Positions 1 to 11,699 of a DNA stretch of 64,000 nucleotides are shown one piece after another. The stretch lies in the NCBI RefSeq assembly GCF_030445035.2, contig NC_080695.1, positions 1,916,545-1,980,544 on the forward strand, in the 5' to 3' direction. Source of the stretch: Dasypus novemcinctus. Lineage: Eukaryota > Chordata > Mammalia > Cingulata > Dasypodidae. Each line of letters opens with the position of its first letter. Position 1 is the stretch's first letter. Below the pieces are notes generated by a model, which was not told the origin of the DNA, ran no database searches, and saw only the letters and a program-made list of their open reading frames with translations. The position numbers were made by a program, and so were the translations under genes.

Positions 1-373
1 TGCTTGTCTTCTCTTTAGGTGGCACTGGGAACTGATCCTGGGACCTTCCAGAGTGGGAGAGAGGTGCTCATTCTTTTGTGCCACCTCAGCTCTGTGGCCT
101 GCTGTGTCTCGTATTGTCTCTCCCCTGTGTATCTTTTTGTTGTGTCACCTTGCTGCATCAGCTCTCTGCTAGGGCCAGCTTGCCATGCAGGCCAGCACTT
201 CTATGTGGGCCAGCACTCCTGTGCAGGCAAGCATTCCACTCAAACCAGCACTCCGTGTGGGCCAGCTCTCCACTCAGGCCAGTTTGCCTTCACCAGGAGG
301 CCCCGGGAATAGAACTCTGGATCTCCCATATGGTAGACAGGAGCCCAATTGCTTGAGCCACATCCTCTTCCCC
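1..373 (-). mobile_element. tRNA-headed SINE, dimeric subtype
   Basis: Reverse-oriented armadillo-type SINE. The tRNA-like head (A box near 355, B box near 310) lies at the right end. A second head-like segment at about 1-60 marks a dimeric subtype. Confidence 0.75.
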
Positions 374-545
374 CACATGGAACATTTGCAAGGACAGACC
401 ATATATTAGGCCACAGATGAAATCCTAATAAATTGAAAAATACTGAAACTATACCAAATATCTTTTTGGTCCACAATGAACTAAAGCTAGAAATCAACAA
501 CAGAAGGAAAACTGGAAATTTTTGGGCTACTCAAGCAAATACCAT

Positions 546-974
546 GCAATGGGTTGATTTAAACAATGGGAAATTATTAGCTCATGGTTTTGAGGCTAAA
601 ATAAGTCCAAATCAAGGCATCATCAAAGAGATGCTTTCTTCCAACGACAAGCATTCTGAGTCTGCCTGCCAGCCACTCTTGGTCCTTGGCTCCTCTGTTA
701 CAAGGCAATGCACATGGCAGCCTCTCCTGGCCTCTCTGTTCTTTTCCACTGAATTTCAGCTTCTTCTTCCCATAATTTTCTGTCTCTCTGTTGGGGTTTG
801 ATTCTGATAGTTAAGGACTCCAGTAATAGGATTAAGACCCATTCCGGGCCACACCTTAACTGAAGTAACCTCATCAAAAGTGCCTATTTACAACGCATTG
901 ACACTCACAGGAATGAATTCAGTTTTAAGAACCTACTTTTTGTGGATTCCATATACCTCCAAACTACCACAGTA
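546..974 (-). mobile_element. ERVL/MaLR-type LTR, partial
   Basis: Minus-strand LTR piece sharing blocks with the copy at 18886-19405: the GGACTCCAGTAATAGGATTA stretch and the following ACCTTAACTGAAGTAACCT block. Inserted inside L1. Confidence 0.65.
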
Positions 975-1010
975 TTAAACAACCCAATGGGTCAAACAAG
1001 AAATCAAAGG

Positions 1011-1430
1011 GGGAAGCAGATTTGGCCCAATGGATTGGACGTCCACCTACCACATAGGAGGTCCAAGGTTCAAACCCAGGGCCTCCTTGACCCGAGTGAT
1101 GAGCTGGCCCACGTGCAGTGCTGATGCGCGCAAGGAGTGCCCTGCCACGCAGGGGTGTCCCCTGCATAGGGGAGCCCCACGTGCAAGGAGTGCGCCCTGT
1201 AAGGAGAGCCACCCAGCGCGAAAAAAGTGCACCCTGACCAGGAATGGTGCCACACACACGGAGAGCTGACACAACAAGATGACACAACAAAAAGAGACAC
1301 AGATTCTGGGTGCCGCTGACAAGAATAGAAGCAGACACAGAAGAACACACAGCGAATGGACACAGAGAGCAGACAACTGGGGAGGGGGGAAGGGGAGAGA
1401 AATAAAAAATAAATAAATCTTTTTAAAAAT
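1011..1430 (+). mobile_element. armadillo-type tRNA SINE
   Basis: Full-length copy: tRNA-like head (TGGCCCAATGG A box, GGTTCAAACC B box), body with the GGAGTGC...CAGGGGTGTCCCC block, CA-rich 3' part and an (AAATAAAT)n tail ending ATCTTT. Confidence 0.92.
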
Positions 1431-1448
1431 ATCAAAAGGAAATTATAA

Positions 1449-1553
1449 ATTTTTTTTTTAAGATTTATTTTATTTATTTCTCTCCCTTTCCTCCCTCCCC
1501 TCCCCCCCCCCCCCCCCCCCCGCGCTGTCTGCTCTCTGTGTCCGCTTGCACCC
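1449..1553 (-). mobile_element. SINE 3' fragment with poly-C run
   Basis: Reverse-oriented 3' end of the same SINE type (AAAGATTTATT-like tail, GTCTGCTCTCTGTGTCC). Contains an uninterrupted C run at 1502-1521, expanded compared with other copies. Confidence 0.8.
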
Positions 1554-1555
1554 TT

Positions 1556-1744
1556 GGTGGGCATGAAGTGAAGTTTAATTTGGATGATGAAAATGTTCTG
1601 GATACGGATTGTGGTGAAAGTTGCACAACACTTACAATGTATTTAATGCACTTACTTGTTCACTTGAAAATAGTTAAAATGATTTTTATGAGTTTCAAAA
1701 AATAAAAAAGGTATCTCAGATTCAAACTATAAAAAAAGATTATA
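1556..1744 (+). mobile_element. L1 3' end fragment
   Basis: Resembles the L1 3' end (GATGAAAATGTTCTGGATA, then GTGGTGAAAGTTGCACAAC). A-rich end at about 1700-1735. Confidence 0.6.
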
Positions 1745-2230
1745 GGGAAGTAGATGTGGCTCAAGTGATAAGGCCTCCACCTGGGTTTGATTCCTGGGGC
1801 TTCCTGGTGAAAAAGACAATGAGAGAGTGTGCCTGCATGGCGAGCCATGCCTGTGTGGTGAGCCAAGTGCCTGCACAGCAAACCGGGCGCCTACGCGGTG
1901 AGCCAGTGCCCATGCAGCAAGGCAAGTGCCCGTGCGGTGAGCCAGTGCCCACAGAAGTGAGTCATGTAGCAAGATGATGACGCAACAAAAGAAACGAAGG
2001 GGAGAGCCAAGGTGAAGTGCAGCAGAGACCAGGAACTGAGGTGGTGCAACTGATAGGGAACCTCTCTCCACGTCACAAGTCCCCAGGATCGAATCCTGGT
2101 GAATCCTAGAGGAGAAAGATGAGAAGACAAAAAAATAGATACAGAAGATCACACAGTGAATGGACACAGACAGCAAAAACAGCAGGGTGGGGAAGGGGGA
2201 GGGGAAAACATGTAATTAAAGAAAAAAACA
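1745..2230 (+). mobile_element. tRNA SINE, dimeric subtype
   Basis: Head at 1745-1805, a run of GTGAGCCAGTGCC-like units (1830-1970), then a second head-like segment at about 2030-2110 (ATCGAATCCTGG B-box-like) and an A-rich tail. Confidence 0.8.
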
Positions 2231-2561
2231 GCTAACTTAAAAAAAAAGTTTACACACTTTGGATAGATCATATAGTATGTGAATATATCTCAATAAAACT
2301 GCTTAATAGATAAATATTTGTGCAAAAATAGCCAGAAATAATGGCTATGTATAGCAGGGGAAACTGAGAGAGACTGAGAGGTGAAGAATTGTGTCTGTTT
2401 TTTTTAAATTATTATTATTGAAATAATGAAAATACTCCAGTTATAATTAAGTGATGAATGCACAACTATGTGATTAAACCAAATACTTTTGATTGTACAT
2501 TTTGGAAGAACTGTATCTTTTTTAATATGTGTCAGTAAAATTGATTTGTTAAAAAAAAAAA
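2231..2561 (+). mobile_element. L1 3' end fragments
   Basis: Two AT-rich stretches ending in TCAATAAAACTG (about 2290) and CAGTAAAATTGAT (about 2545), the same 3' end type seen at 4028-4335. No coding potential. Confidence 0.5.
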
Positions 2562-4400
2562 GACACCATCAAGAAAGTGAAAAGACAACATACAGAATGG
2601 GAGAAAATATATGGGAACTATATAATTGGTAAGAGTTTAACACCCAGAATATACAGAGAACTCATATAACTCAACAACAAAAAGACAAACAACCCCATTA
2701 AAAAGTGGGCCAAGGGGAGGTGGATGTGGCTTAAGTGACTGGGATCCTGCCTACCACATGGAAGGTCGCTGGTTCAGATCCTGGTGCCTCCTAAACAAGA
2801 CAGTGAGCTAGCACACAACAAGAGACACAAGAAGAAAAAACATACTGAGAGACTCAACAAAGCAGGGAGCATAAGTTCCTGGTGCCTCCTAAAAGAAGAC
2901 AGCAAGCTGATGCGAAGGGCTGATGTGGCGAGCTGATGCAACAGGAGACATGGGAGGGAAAAACCTAATGAAAGACACAACAAAGCAGGGCATGGAGGTG
3001 GCTCAAGCAATTACGCACCTCCCTCCCACATCGGAGGTCATGGGTTCAGCTCCCAGTGCCTCCAAAAGAAACAAGGAAGACATATAGACACAGCAAGTGA
3101 AAAACAATAAGGGGGTGGGGAGACATAAACAAATAAAATAAATCTTTAAAAAAACAAATGGGCCAAGGAAATGAATAGATGTTTCTCCACAGAAGATATT
3201 CAAATGGACAATAAGGATATGAAAGCATGCTCAACATCAGCAGCCCTTAAAGAAATGCAAATTAAAACTACAAAGAGATACCACTTTATATCCACAAGTG
3301 TTGGCAAGGATTCCGGGGAATAGGAACCCTCCATATTGTTGGTGGAAATGGCGCAACTGCTGTGGAAAGCAGTTTCGCGGTTCCTCAGAAAGTTAAACAG
3401 AATTATCATATAACCTTTTTTACTGATCTATGTATCTTTTAAAAAAAAACAGTTTAATAAAAAAAGAAAAAGAAAAAAAAGTATATAATAGAATTTTAAA
3501 AAAAGAATTATCATATAACCTGACAATTCCACTCATAGATATGTACCCCCAAAGAACTGAAAGCAGGGACTCAAACAAATATTTGTACACTAATGTCCAT
3601 CACAGCATTATTCACAATAACCAAAAGGTGGAAGCAACTCACGTGTCCATCAAGAGAGAAACGGATAAACAAAATGTGGTCTAGCCATATGATGGAATAT
3701 GATTCAGCCACACAAAGAAGCGAAGTGCTGGTACATGATGTGCCAACACAGATGGATGAACCCTGAAGATATCAGGTTGAGTGAAATATGCCAGATATGA
3801 AAGGACAAATATTGTAGGATCTCACTTTTATGAAATACTTTGAATAAGTAAATTCAGACAACAGAAAGGAGATTAGTGGTTACCAGGGCGGGGTGGGGAC
3901 AATCAGGAATAATTACTAAGTGACCATAGTTCTGGTTTGGCATGATGAAAATAGTCTGGAAGTAGACAGTGCTCAAAGTCACACAGTATTGTCAATGTAC
4001 TTAATGAAAAGAATTGTATACTTCAATGCTAAGTGAAAGAAACTAGACACAAAGTACTACATATTGTTAGACTCCTCCCATACAATAGTAAATATAAATA
4101 TATTTATAGAGATGAAAATAGGTTAGTAGTTATGTATGGGAGGGGAAGGACAGAGGGCCTGGGAGGTGACTACTAAGGGGAAGGGGTTTTTCTTTTAGAA
4201 GTAATGAAAATGCTCTAATATTGACTGCAGTGATGAATGCACAACTCTGTGATTTTATCAAATGCCACTGATTGTACCCTTTAAATGGACTGTATGGTTT
4301 ATGGATACATTTCAATAAAATTGATTTTTAAAAAAAGAATTGTATACTTTAATTGGTTAAAATGAACTGTTATGTACCTTTTACCACAAATTAACTTTTT
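2562..4400 (+). mobile_element. L1 ORF2 C-terminus and 3' UTR, interrupted
   Basis: 2562-2712 and 3153-4010 read as the C-terminal part of L1 ORF2 and the 3' UTR on the plus strand, with stops and frameshifts. A dimeric SINE splits it at 2714-3152 (duplicate target GTGGGCCAAG / ATGGGCCAAG). A second L1 3' end is nested at 4028-4335, flanked by AAGAATTGTATACTT repeats. Confidence 0.85.
2714..3152 (+). mobile_element. tRNA SINE, dimeric subtype
   Basis: Two tRNA-like heads: 2714-2790 and about 2990-3060, each followed by GTGCCTCC and an A-rich linker. Inserted in L1. Confidence 0.85.
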
Positions 4401-5653
4401 AAAGTAAATAAATAAAAATAATAATAAATTACTTTAGTAAGCTTTTAGAGGAAATGTTAATCTCTATAATCAATGTGGATTTCCCCTTACTTTCACTGTG
4501 GTTCAACCAATCTCTTAATAAAATAAAAATTATCATGGAGCTTAAAAACATGTTTAATCAATACAGTGGCAGGGAGCAGCTTATAAGCCACTGGACCACT
4601 TCTGACAGTAAAACTCTAAGCACACCGTTCTGCTGACAGATTTCTCAATGATTTATTTCTAAATAAAATTCTTCTCATCTTAACAGACAAATCACCTACA
4701 AACAGACTTAGTCAACAGATACTACATATCTTAAAACCTGAGTTTTAGGCTTTAAGGTGGATAAACTTGCTTAATGAGAAATCAGGATATGCGAAAAGAA
4801 CAAAGAATCATAAAAGTTTCTGATATCAACAAAACACCAATAAAGTCCCAATACCATGGAGCCTTAGCTCAAAACAAGAATATTAACAGGTAAGTTCACT
4901 TTGACTACAGTGGTAGTATTTATCCTAGACACCAATGTTTCTAGGCACCTTTAGAAACTTCGTAAATGTTTTTTAAAAATTCCCCGGTAAGAGAAAAAGT
5001 AAAACAGAGCATTTAACAAACTAGAATCCCGGGAAATATATATCATTGATGATATATGCCTTCAAAAGACATGTCACAAACAGCTAGAATTTCAAGTTAT
5101 CCATACTCAGGCTGTGTGCCAAAAGGCCTTAGATGAACAGAGTAGCAGCGCATACTCTATTTACAGCTAATGCTGAAAGGCTGCCTGGCCCTTCGTCTGC
5201 CTGATATTAAATAACTCTCCACTCTGCAAGCTCCCTCTCTGCACGAGCTGCACACGGTGCCCTGCAGAAGGGCAGCACCACTCCGCTGGCGGGACCTGCA
5301 GCTGGACACTTAACGACTGAGGCGCTGGGACACCTGATTCAGCGACAAAGCCAGGACACTCAAAGTTAGCTCTGATTTTGAAAATTATGAAAAACAAAGG
5401 ACTCAGAAAATTGTAACAAGAGTAATGTCATTTGTCTAAAAACAAGTATGAAATACCTTAGATTCACTTAAGTTAGATACTGATGAAAACACAATGTCTA
5501 CATGGAAGCTAAGCTTCAAGAATTAGAGGCACTTTCTAAGATGGAGTTTTCCAAAAATCCATAAAAAATAACTATCTGCACAGGTTAATTCAACGTTTTA
5601 TAAAGTTCTGTAATTTACTAGAAAATCTGAGTTTCTTCAGATGTATGTGGCCT
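4401..5653. other. AT-rich intronic DNA, no feature recognised
   Basis: No repeat or coding sequence recognised. A moderately GC-rich patch at 5160-5345 is open on the minus strand for 76 codons but resembles no protein known to me. Confidence 0.5.
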
Positions 5654-6176
5654 TGTAGCAGTTTGATATAGTTAAGGATTATGTTTGTAATTGGTCTGTA
5701 CCTGGGCGTGATTAAGCTTTGATTAGGGTTTTGATTGGGCCACGTTCTTAGGGCTTTGAGTCCCACCCACCAAGGGGCGGACTCACAGATAATAGGCATG
5801 GCAAAGGACAGAGCTGAGGTTTTTGATGTTGGAGTTTGATGCTGAAGACTTAAGCTGAAACCCCAGGAAGCAAGCTCACAGAGGAAAAAGAAGCCAGCCC
5901 CAGGAAGAGAGGAACCCTGAGCTCAGGAAGAAGCAAGCCCTGGGAAGAGAGGAATCCTGAACCCAGAGAGAAGCAAGTCCCTGGAAGGGAGGAACCCAGG
6001 AAGCCTGAGCCCTCGCAGACATCAGCAGCCATCTTGCTCCAAGTAGACTTGGGTGAGGGAAGTAAATTATGCTTTGTGGCCTGGTATCCGTAAGCACCTA
6101 CCTCAAATAAATACCTTTTATAAAAACCAACCAATTTCTGGTATTTTGCATCAGCACCCCTTTGGCTGACTAATAT
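5654..6176 (+). mobile_element. solo LTR, MaLR/ERVL type
   Basis: Begins TGTAGCAGTTTGATATAG and ends in TTTGGCTGACTAATA, matching the LTRs at 20819, 23768 and 44477. Contains an AATAAATACC poly(A) region. No internal sequence beside it. Confidence 0.85.
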
Positions 6177-6459
6177 AGGCATATTCACATAAAACCCAAA
6201 AACTCTGAGTCAACATAAAACATGAACATTTTACATTTAGGACTTACTCGGGTCTTTTCCTAAAGATTGTAATGAAAGTTTTTACTGGATTCCCTATTGC
6301 ACTGTTTGAAATTTGTGCTATATGTTTGTATAGGTATTAGTTTTCAAAATAATTATTTTAAAAATAGTTTAAATAAAATCAGTAACAGAAAATTTGACAA
6401 ATACTCCAAATAAAATTGACCCTATTCCCACCAGACTCTACTCCTACATAAGTAACGCC

Positions 6460-6460
6460 C

Positions 6461-6500
<40 letters not shown>
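6460..6500. repeat. (AC)n microsatellite
   Basis: About 20 AC dinucleotides abutting the T-tail of the SINE at 6502. Confidence 0.98.
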
Positions 6501-6501
<1 letters not shown>

Positions 6502-6503
<2 letters not shown>

Positions 6504-6879
6504 TTTTTTTTTTTAAAGATTTATTTTTATTTATTTAATTCCCCTCCCCTTCCCCGGTTGTCTGTTTTCTGTGTCTTTTTGCTGTGTCTTGTTTCTTTGT
6601 CCGCTTCTGTTGTCGTCAGCGGCACGGGAAGTGTGGGCGGCGCCATTCCTTGGCAGGCTGCTCCCTCCTTCGTGCTGGGCGGCTCTCCTTATGGGTGCAC
6701 TCCTTGCGCGTGGGGCTCCCCTACGCGGGGGACACCCCTGTGTAGCACGGCACTCCTTGCGCGCATCAGCACTGTGCATGGGCCAGCTCCACACGGGTCA
6801 AGGAGGCCCGGGGTTTGAACCGCGGACCTCCCATGTGGTAGACGGACGCCCTAACCGCTGGGCCAAAGTCCGTTTCCCC
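6502..6879 (-). mobile_element. armadillo-type tRNA SINE
   Basis: Full-length reverse copy; tail at 6502-6530 and tRNA-like head at about 6800-6879 (GGTTTGAACC reverse B box). Little diverged. Confidence 0.92.
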
Positions 6880-7553
6880 ATACACACTTATACAACTAAT
6901 TTTTTATACATATTTCAAGTCTTTTTTCAAATGCATAACTTTCACATAGTTATAATTGTGGTATACATAACACTTAGTATACCACTCTATTCACTTATAC
7001 CCTAAGTGCTAATCTAAATTACTTTGGATCCTTTGTAATTACCATTTTTAAGGGTTACATAATAGTATTAGGTGGATACTTATGCCTTTTATCTGATATC
7101 TGATTAGAATATTAGAAACTAATATTTAGACTGTTTCCAGAATTTAAACAAAATAAGTGTTTGAAAGGGAAGCACTCCATAAACTCGGTGGCCTTTACCA
7201 CCTTTCCTGTGTAGTCTACATGGAATTAAATTCTTCCAGTAAGTTAGATCTTAAACTGGAATCACCACTAGCAATTCCATTAAAGTATACACCTGATGCC
7301 TGAGACTTTCAATTTCAAAAATCTTGGCTCAAAAAAGAGCTTCAAAGCAAAACATTTAACTATACCATTGTTGTACAAGGAAGTAAACCGTACATATATT
7401 TTGATATACATACATATATCCTGTTGAAAAACAATGAAATGCTTACAGTAGTTTTCACTGGCTGGTGGGATTAGAGGTGATTCTTGTTTTTCTCTCTTCT
7501 CTTTACTGCTATAATTTAGTTTTGTTTTCTAAAGCACTGAACATCTAGTATAA
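6880..7553. other. AT-rich intronic DNA
   Basis: Nothing recognised: no ORF of note, no clear repeat. Confidence 0.5.
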
Positions 7554-7564
7554 AAATAATTAAG

Positions 7565-7966
7565 CAGGAAGCAGACTTGGCCCAATGGATAGGGCATCTG
7601 CCTATCACATGGGAGGTCCGCGGTTCAAACCCCCGGCCTCCCTGACCCGTGTGGAGCTGGCCCATGCGCAGTGCTGATGCATGCAAGGAGTGCTGTGCCA
7701 TGCAGGGGTGTCCCCCGTGTGGGGGAGCCCCACGCACAAGGAGTGCGCCCCATAAGGAGAGCCACCCAGGGCAAAAGAAAGTGAAGCCTGCCCAAGAATG
7801 GTGCCGCACACATGGAGAGCTGACACAGCAAGATGACACAATAAAAAGAAACATGGTTTCTCGGTGCCGCTGATAAGCATAGAAACGGTCACAGAAGAAC
7901 ACATCGAATGGACACAGAGAGCAGACAACTGCGGGGGGAGAGAAATAAATAAATCTTTAAAAAAAT
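7565..7966 (+). mobile_element. armadillo-type tRNA SINE with clean target duplication
   Basis: Full-length copy flanked by AATAATTAAGC on both sides (about 7554-7564 and 7966-7976). Confidence 0.93.
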
Positions 7967-7977
7967 AAATAATTAAG

Positions 7978-8355
7978 CTTCTACCCAATATGATCTCAAC
8001 TGTGTAATTTTATACATAGTCGAGTACGTGCATGCACAAAAAAATCCAAGGAAATACACTGAAATGCTAATGGCATTTTTCTCAGAAGTGTGGGGATTAT
8101 CAGTCATTTTTAATATGTGTGTATATATAAATATATACATGCACACAAATCAGTCTTTTCTGGTTTGTCTTTTTTTTTTAAATAATAAGCATGTGTTACT
8201 TTTATAGTATGAAAAAAGCCCTTTTTAAACGCTAAAAAGACTGCCTGTGACCAAGCACTGAACCTGTACACAAAGACCCAGAGGTAAACACACACAACAC
8301 AAATACCAGCACGTGCTCTCTCTCACACATACACACACATACACACACACACAAA
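7978..8355. other. AT-rich DNA with CA-rich tract
   Basis: No gene recognised. 8290-8352 is a degenerate CA-rich simple sequence. Confidence 0.5.
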
Positions 8356-8363
8356 TTCTGGAC

Positions 8364-8554
8364 CAGGGGTTCTCAACTTTTTTTGTTCCACAGACCCATT
8401 TGCCAGTCAGTTGGAAACCATAAACCCCTTACTAAGTCTATAATATACTGTGTATTACTTAATAAATATCACACCCACAGCAACATATCCCCACAAGAAT
8501 AATGTTTTTTTGAATTTCAATCCAAGCTCACAGACCCCTTGTTAAGACCCCCTG
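8364..8554. mobile_element. non-autonomous hAT-type DNA transposon
   Basis: A 191-bp element with terminal inverted repeats CAGGGGTTCTCAAC and GTTAAGACCCCCTG (one mismatch, one gap in the match), flanked by 8-bp direct repeats TTCTGGAC (8356-8363) and TTCTAGAC (8555-8562). The 8-bp duplication and CAGGG ends are hAT hallmarks. No transposase. Confidence 0.85.
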
Positions 8555-8562
8555 TTCTAGAC

Positions 8563-9084
8563 CAAGGACAGAGACCGGGAAGGACAGTACAACTAGAAGG
8601 TACAGTCAAACGTCCCTAGGGACTTCCACCTGCCCACCAGATGAGGTGCAGGAAAGAAAAGGGAGACCTCCTGAGCACAACACTAACTTGAGCAGCCACT
8701 CTACAAGCGCCAAACAGGACCAGCGGCTCCTACCAAGGTTACTGAAGGGCATCACAGGCTCCAAAGTAGAGGGTATCTGAAAAGAACCAAAGCGCCTATT
8801 AAAATGCAAATGCTTAAGTGACTGTGAGGGCAATCTTTAAGATTAGGATTAATTCCTTTAAAAAATAAAACAAAAAGAAACCAATCCTTTCTCTTGACAC
8901 TCTCACAATTTGTTTTACCATTTCTGCTTTCTAATCCACTGGCAGTGCCTACAAAACCTCAGTCCTCCCAGTATGAAGGGGTCATGTCAATGAAGTATCT
9001 CCAGAGATGGTCAGGCCTTAAAAATAACCTATCCCAACTTCACACCTAATGCCTTGATGTACCTAACCATAAATTCTTCCTTCA
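8563..9084. other. intronic DNA, no feature recognised
   Basis: Unique-looking sequence without splice-flanked coding signal or repeat that I recognise. Confidence 0.45.
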
Positions 9085-9100
9085 AGAAGATTCAGCCAAA

Positions 9101-9190
9101 GGACTGAATGTAGCTCAGTGGCTGAGCACCGCCTCCTACATACCAGGGCCCAGATTCAATCCCTGGTAATGCCTCAGAAAAAAAAAAAAG
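9101..9190 (+). mobile_element. short tRNA-only SINE
   Basis: About 75 bp of tRNA-like sequence (TAGCTCAGTGG A box, GATTCAATCC B box) and a poly(A) tail, flanked by AAGAAGATTCAGCCA / AAGAAGATACAGCCA. It lacks the long SINE body. Confidence 0.88.
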
Positions 9191-9598
9191 AAGATACAGC
9201 CAATAATTCCACAATAGTCCTTTTCTTTCTCCTTTCACCTTCCAACTCCTTCTAACACGCATTATATTGCACCACACCTGATCTATCACCAGATGATGTA
9301 ATGAAATCCAAACATACCATGACATTGCTAAAGAAAGAGGGACACAAGAACCATTTGTATTATGAATGGGAGCTGATTCCATTAAAAATTCAGATACTCC
9401 ATTTAAATAATTTAAATGCTACCTTCATAAACAGATTACGTAAAAGGTGCTGAACGTGCCACCTCTGAAACTTTGACAATCATCAAAACATCTAGTTGGT
9501 ACTATGAAGGGCAGTAATGTGACCGAACTGGCCTAAGGGACTCATGTGCTCAGTGTCTTGAAATCTCAAGTACAAAAAGTACAAAAACCTATGGTCTA

Positions 9599-9879
9599 GG
9601 GAAGCGGATGTAACTCAGATCAACTGGGCTCCTGTCTACCACTTGGGAGGCCGTGGATTCACATTCCAGGGCCTCCTGGTGAAGGCAAGCTGGCCCGCTC
9701 CGTGGAGAGCTGACGGCCCATGCCCGCGGAGAGCTGGCACAGCAAGATGACACAACAAAGGGAGACACGCAGACACAGAAGAACGCACAACGGATGGACA
9801 TAGAGAGCAGATAGCAAGCAAGTGGCAAGGGGTGGGGGGGGAATCAATAAATAAAATAAATCTTTAAAAGAAAAAAAAC
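9599..9879 (+). mobile_element. tRNA SINE, short-body subtype
   Basis: Head followed by a shortened body and (AAATAA) tail, with direct repeats AAAACCTATGGTCT / AAAACCTATGATCT. Confidence 0.9.
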
Positions 9880-10159
9880 CTATGATCTTTATTGCCCTGA
9901 TTTAGTTTGAAAAATCATGAGTCATGTTTAAAAAAGAATCCTTATCTTTGGAAGCTATATACTGAAATATTTATGGATGAAATGATATACAGTCAGGAAT
10001 CTGCTTCAAAAATAACCTAGAGGTAGGGAGTGGTTTAGACAAAATGAAACAAGACTGCTGAAAATAACTGAAGCTGAGTGATGGTTGCAGGGGTTCATTT
10101 AACTATTCTCTCTACTCTTGGGTATGATTAAGAATTTTCATTTAAAAGTTATATCATGA

Positions 10160-10340
10160 TAGAAGCAGATGTGGCTCAAGCAGTTAAGCATCCACCTCCC
10201 ACATGGGAGGTCCCAGGTTCAGTTCCCAGTGTCTCCTGAAGAAAAAACAAAGAGCATACAATTCGAGGGGAAAAAAAGAAAAAACGAGTAAAACAGACAG
10301 AGACATGGGAGGGAAGATATATAAATCTTTTTTAAAAAAT
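10160..10340 (+). mobile_element. tRNA SINE, truncated body
   Basis: Head (GGCTCAAGCAG, GGTTCAGTTCC) with an A-rich linker and TAAATCTTTT tail. Confidence 0.8.
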
Positions 10341-11699
10341 CATCATGATGAGGTAGAATTCTTCATTTTTCTCTAAACTATTTCAAGAGAATATTTCTCT
10401 TTGCTCCTTTAAGGTGTATTCTGACATGAGCCTAGAAAAGAACAAGTCTGAGTCACAATACAAGCAAACTTAAATAGACACAAAAATCAACTTTTGCCAC
10501 CCTATAAATTATCAGCTCCAAAATAGCAACCTAGACAAGCTCAAAGAAAACAAGAGTTATCTACCACCGTCCCAGGAATCCAGCCCAAGTCCAGACATGA
10601 CAGTACTTCCAACCTCCCTCCTTCCTGAGCAATCCAGGAGAAAGGACAAGGGGAGAAGGCCACAAGAGACCCCCTTCCCTCTTCCACCTTCACGCACACC
10701 CTGAGTTATCCAGGCCGCACCCCTCAACTTCAGATTCCACCAGGCGCTGTCAGGGTAGAGAAGCAAAGAATTCCACTAATTTCTGCTTTGTGATCACAAG
10801 AAAACTCAGTCCCAAACAGTAACCCAAAGTTTTTCCCAATGTGATCAAAAAGGAAAGATATGACAAGAAATGCTTCTCAAATTAAAAGAATTTTATGGAA
10901 GTCAATAAAAAAGGCTTTGTAGGGATATTTTTGAGCCACCACATAAATACAAGCAGAAACCATCTAAGAAGGATTAAGCGTGAAAAGACGTAGTTCTAGT
11001 CCTTGTTCTAGGACTGGGCTTAACACCTCAGACAACTGTGGGAATGACACCATGAAAAAATAAAGGCACAGGGCTCTAGCAGACTTAGGACTTGCCCAAA
11101 ACCTTTGATGGGTTTAATTAAGCAAGAGGATATGTTTGGAGAGAAAGAGATAAAATCACATGAGCAAACAACACCCAAGGATACCCAAGATGTTCTTGGG
11201 ACCAAAGGCAAGAAGGAAAAGCCTGGAAGGAGCCACGCTAGGAACCACAATCCATTAAAGACGTACAGGAAACTGGTGGTGGCACATCTCTTCATCCACC
11301 AGACTAAGAGGAAGGAGGGCCTTCCTGAGCAACATCTTCCAGTCACTCCGCAGACACGAGGACCAGGCTCAGGCCGCCGGGACCGGGCCTGGAGCCCCGA
11401 CTGCTACAGGAAGTACTCTGCGAGCACACGGATTCCTCGCGAAGGCTGTGATGGTTGACGCCTTAAAGAGCAGCGTGTCCATTTTACCTTTTCCTAAGGA
11501 CCATCTTGGCTCAAACACGCACACGTACCTCCACACCCGCTTAAAGGTCTGCGTGTGGAAAAGTCTCCTCTCAGCACGTCAGGGATTGCCTACAGATCTA
11601 GAATTTAAAAGTGAACACTGGTAACCTTGCCTGTGACCCCCAGGTTAGCAGGAGAGCACAGCCCTGCCTGTCTTCACCTGGCCTTCCGGAAGGGCTCGA
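10341..11699. other. intronic DNA, no feature recognised
   Basis: No repeat I can name. Several short ORFs but no splice-flanked coding signal. Confidence 0.45.

Larger units (their letters stand above)
374..1440 (+). mobile_element. L1 ORF2 endonuclease-region fragment, split by LTR and SINE
   Basis: 374-545 matches the 3' part of the L1 endonuclease domain, with stops. It resumes at about 975-1010 and 1431-1445 after an LTR (546-974) and a SINE (1011-1430). The SINE is flanked by ATCAAAGGG / ATCAAAAGG duplicates. Pseudogenic. Confidence 0.6.

Noticed and set aside
1011-1100. tRNA genes suggested by A and B boxes
   Set aside because: The tRNA-like sequences are heads of SINEs with the same body and tail at about twenty places; none is a free tRNA gene.
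7516-7902. ORFs of 90-150 codons at each SINE
   Set aside because: The same ORF recurs in every SINE copy on the antisense strand; it reflects SINE sequence, not a gene family.
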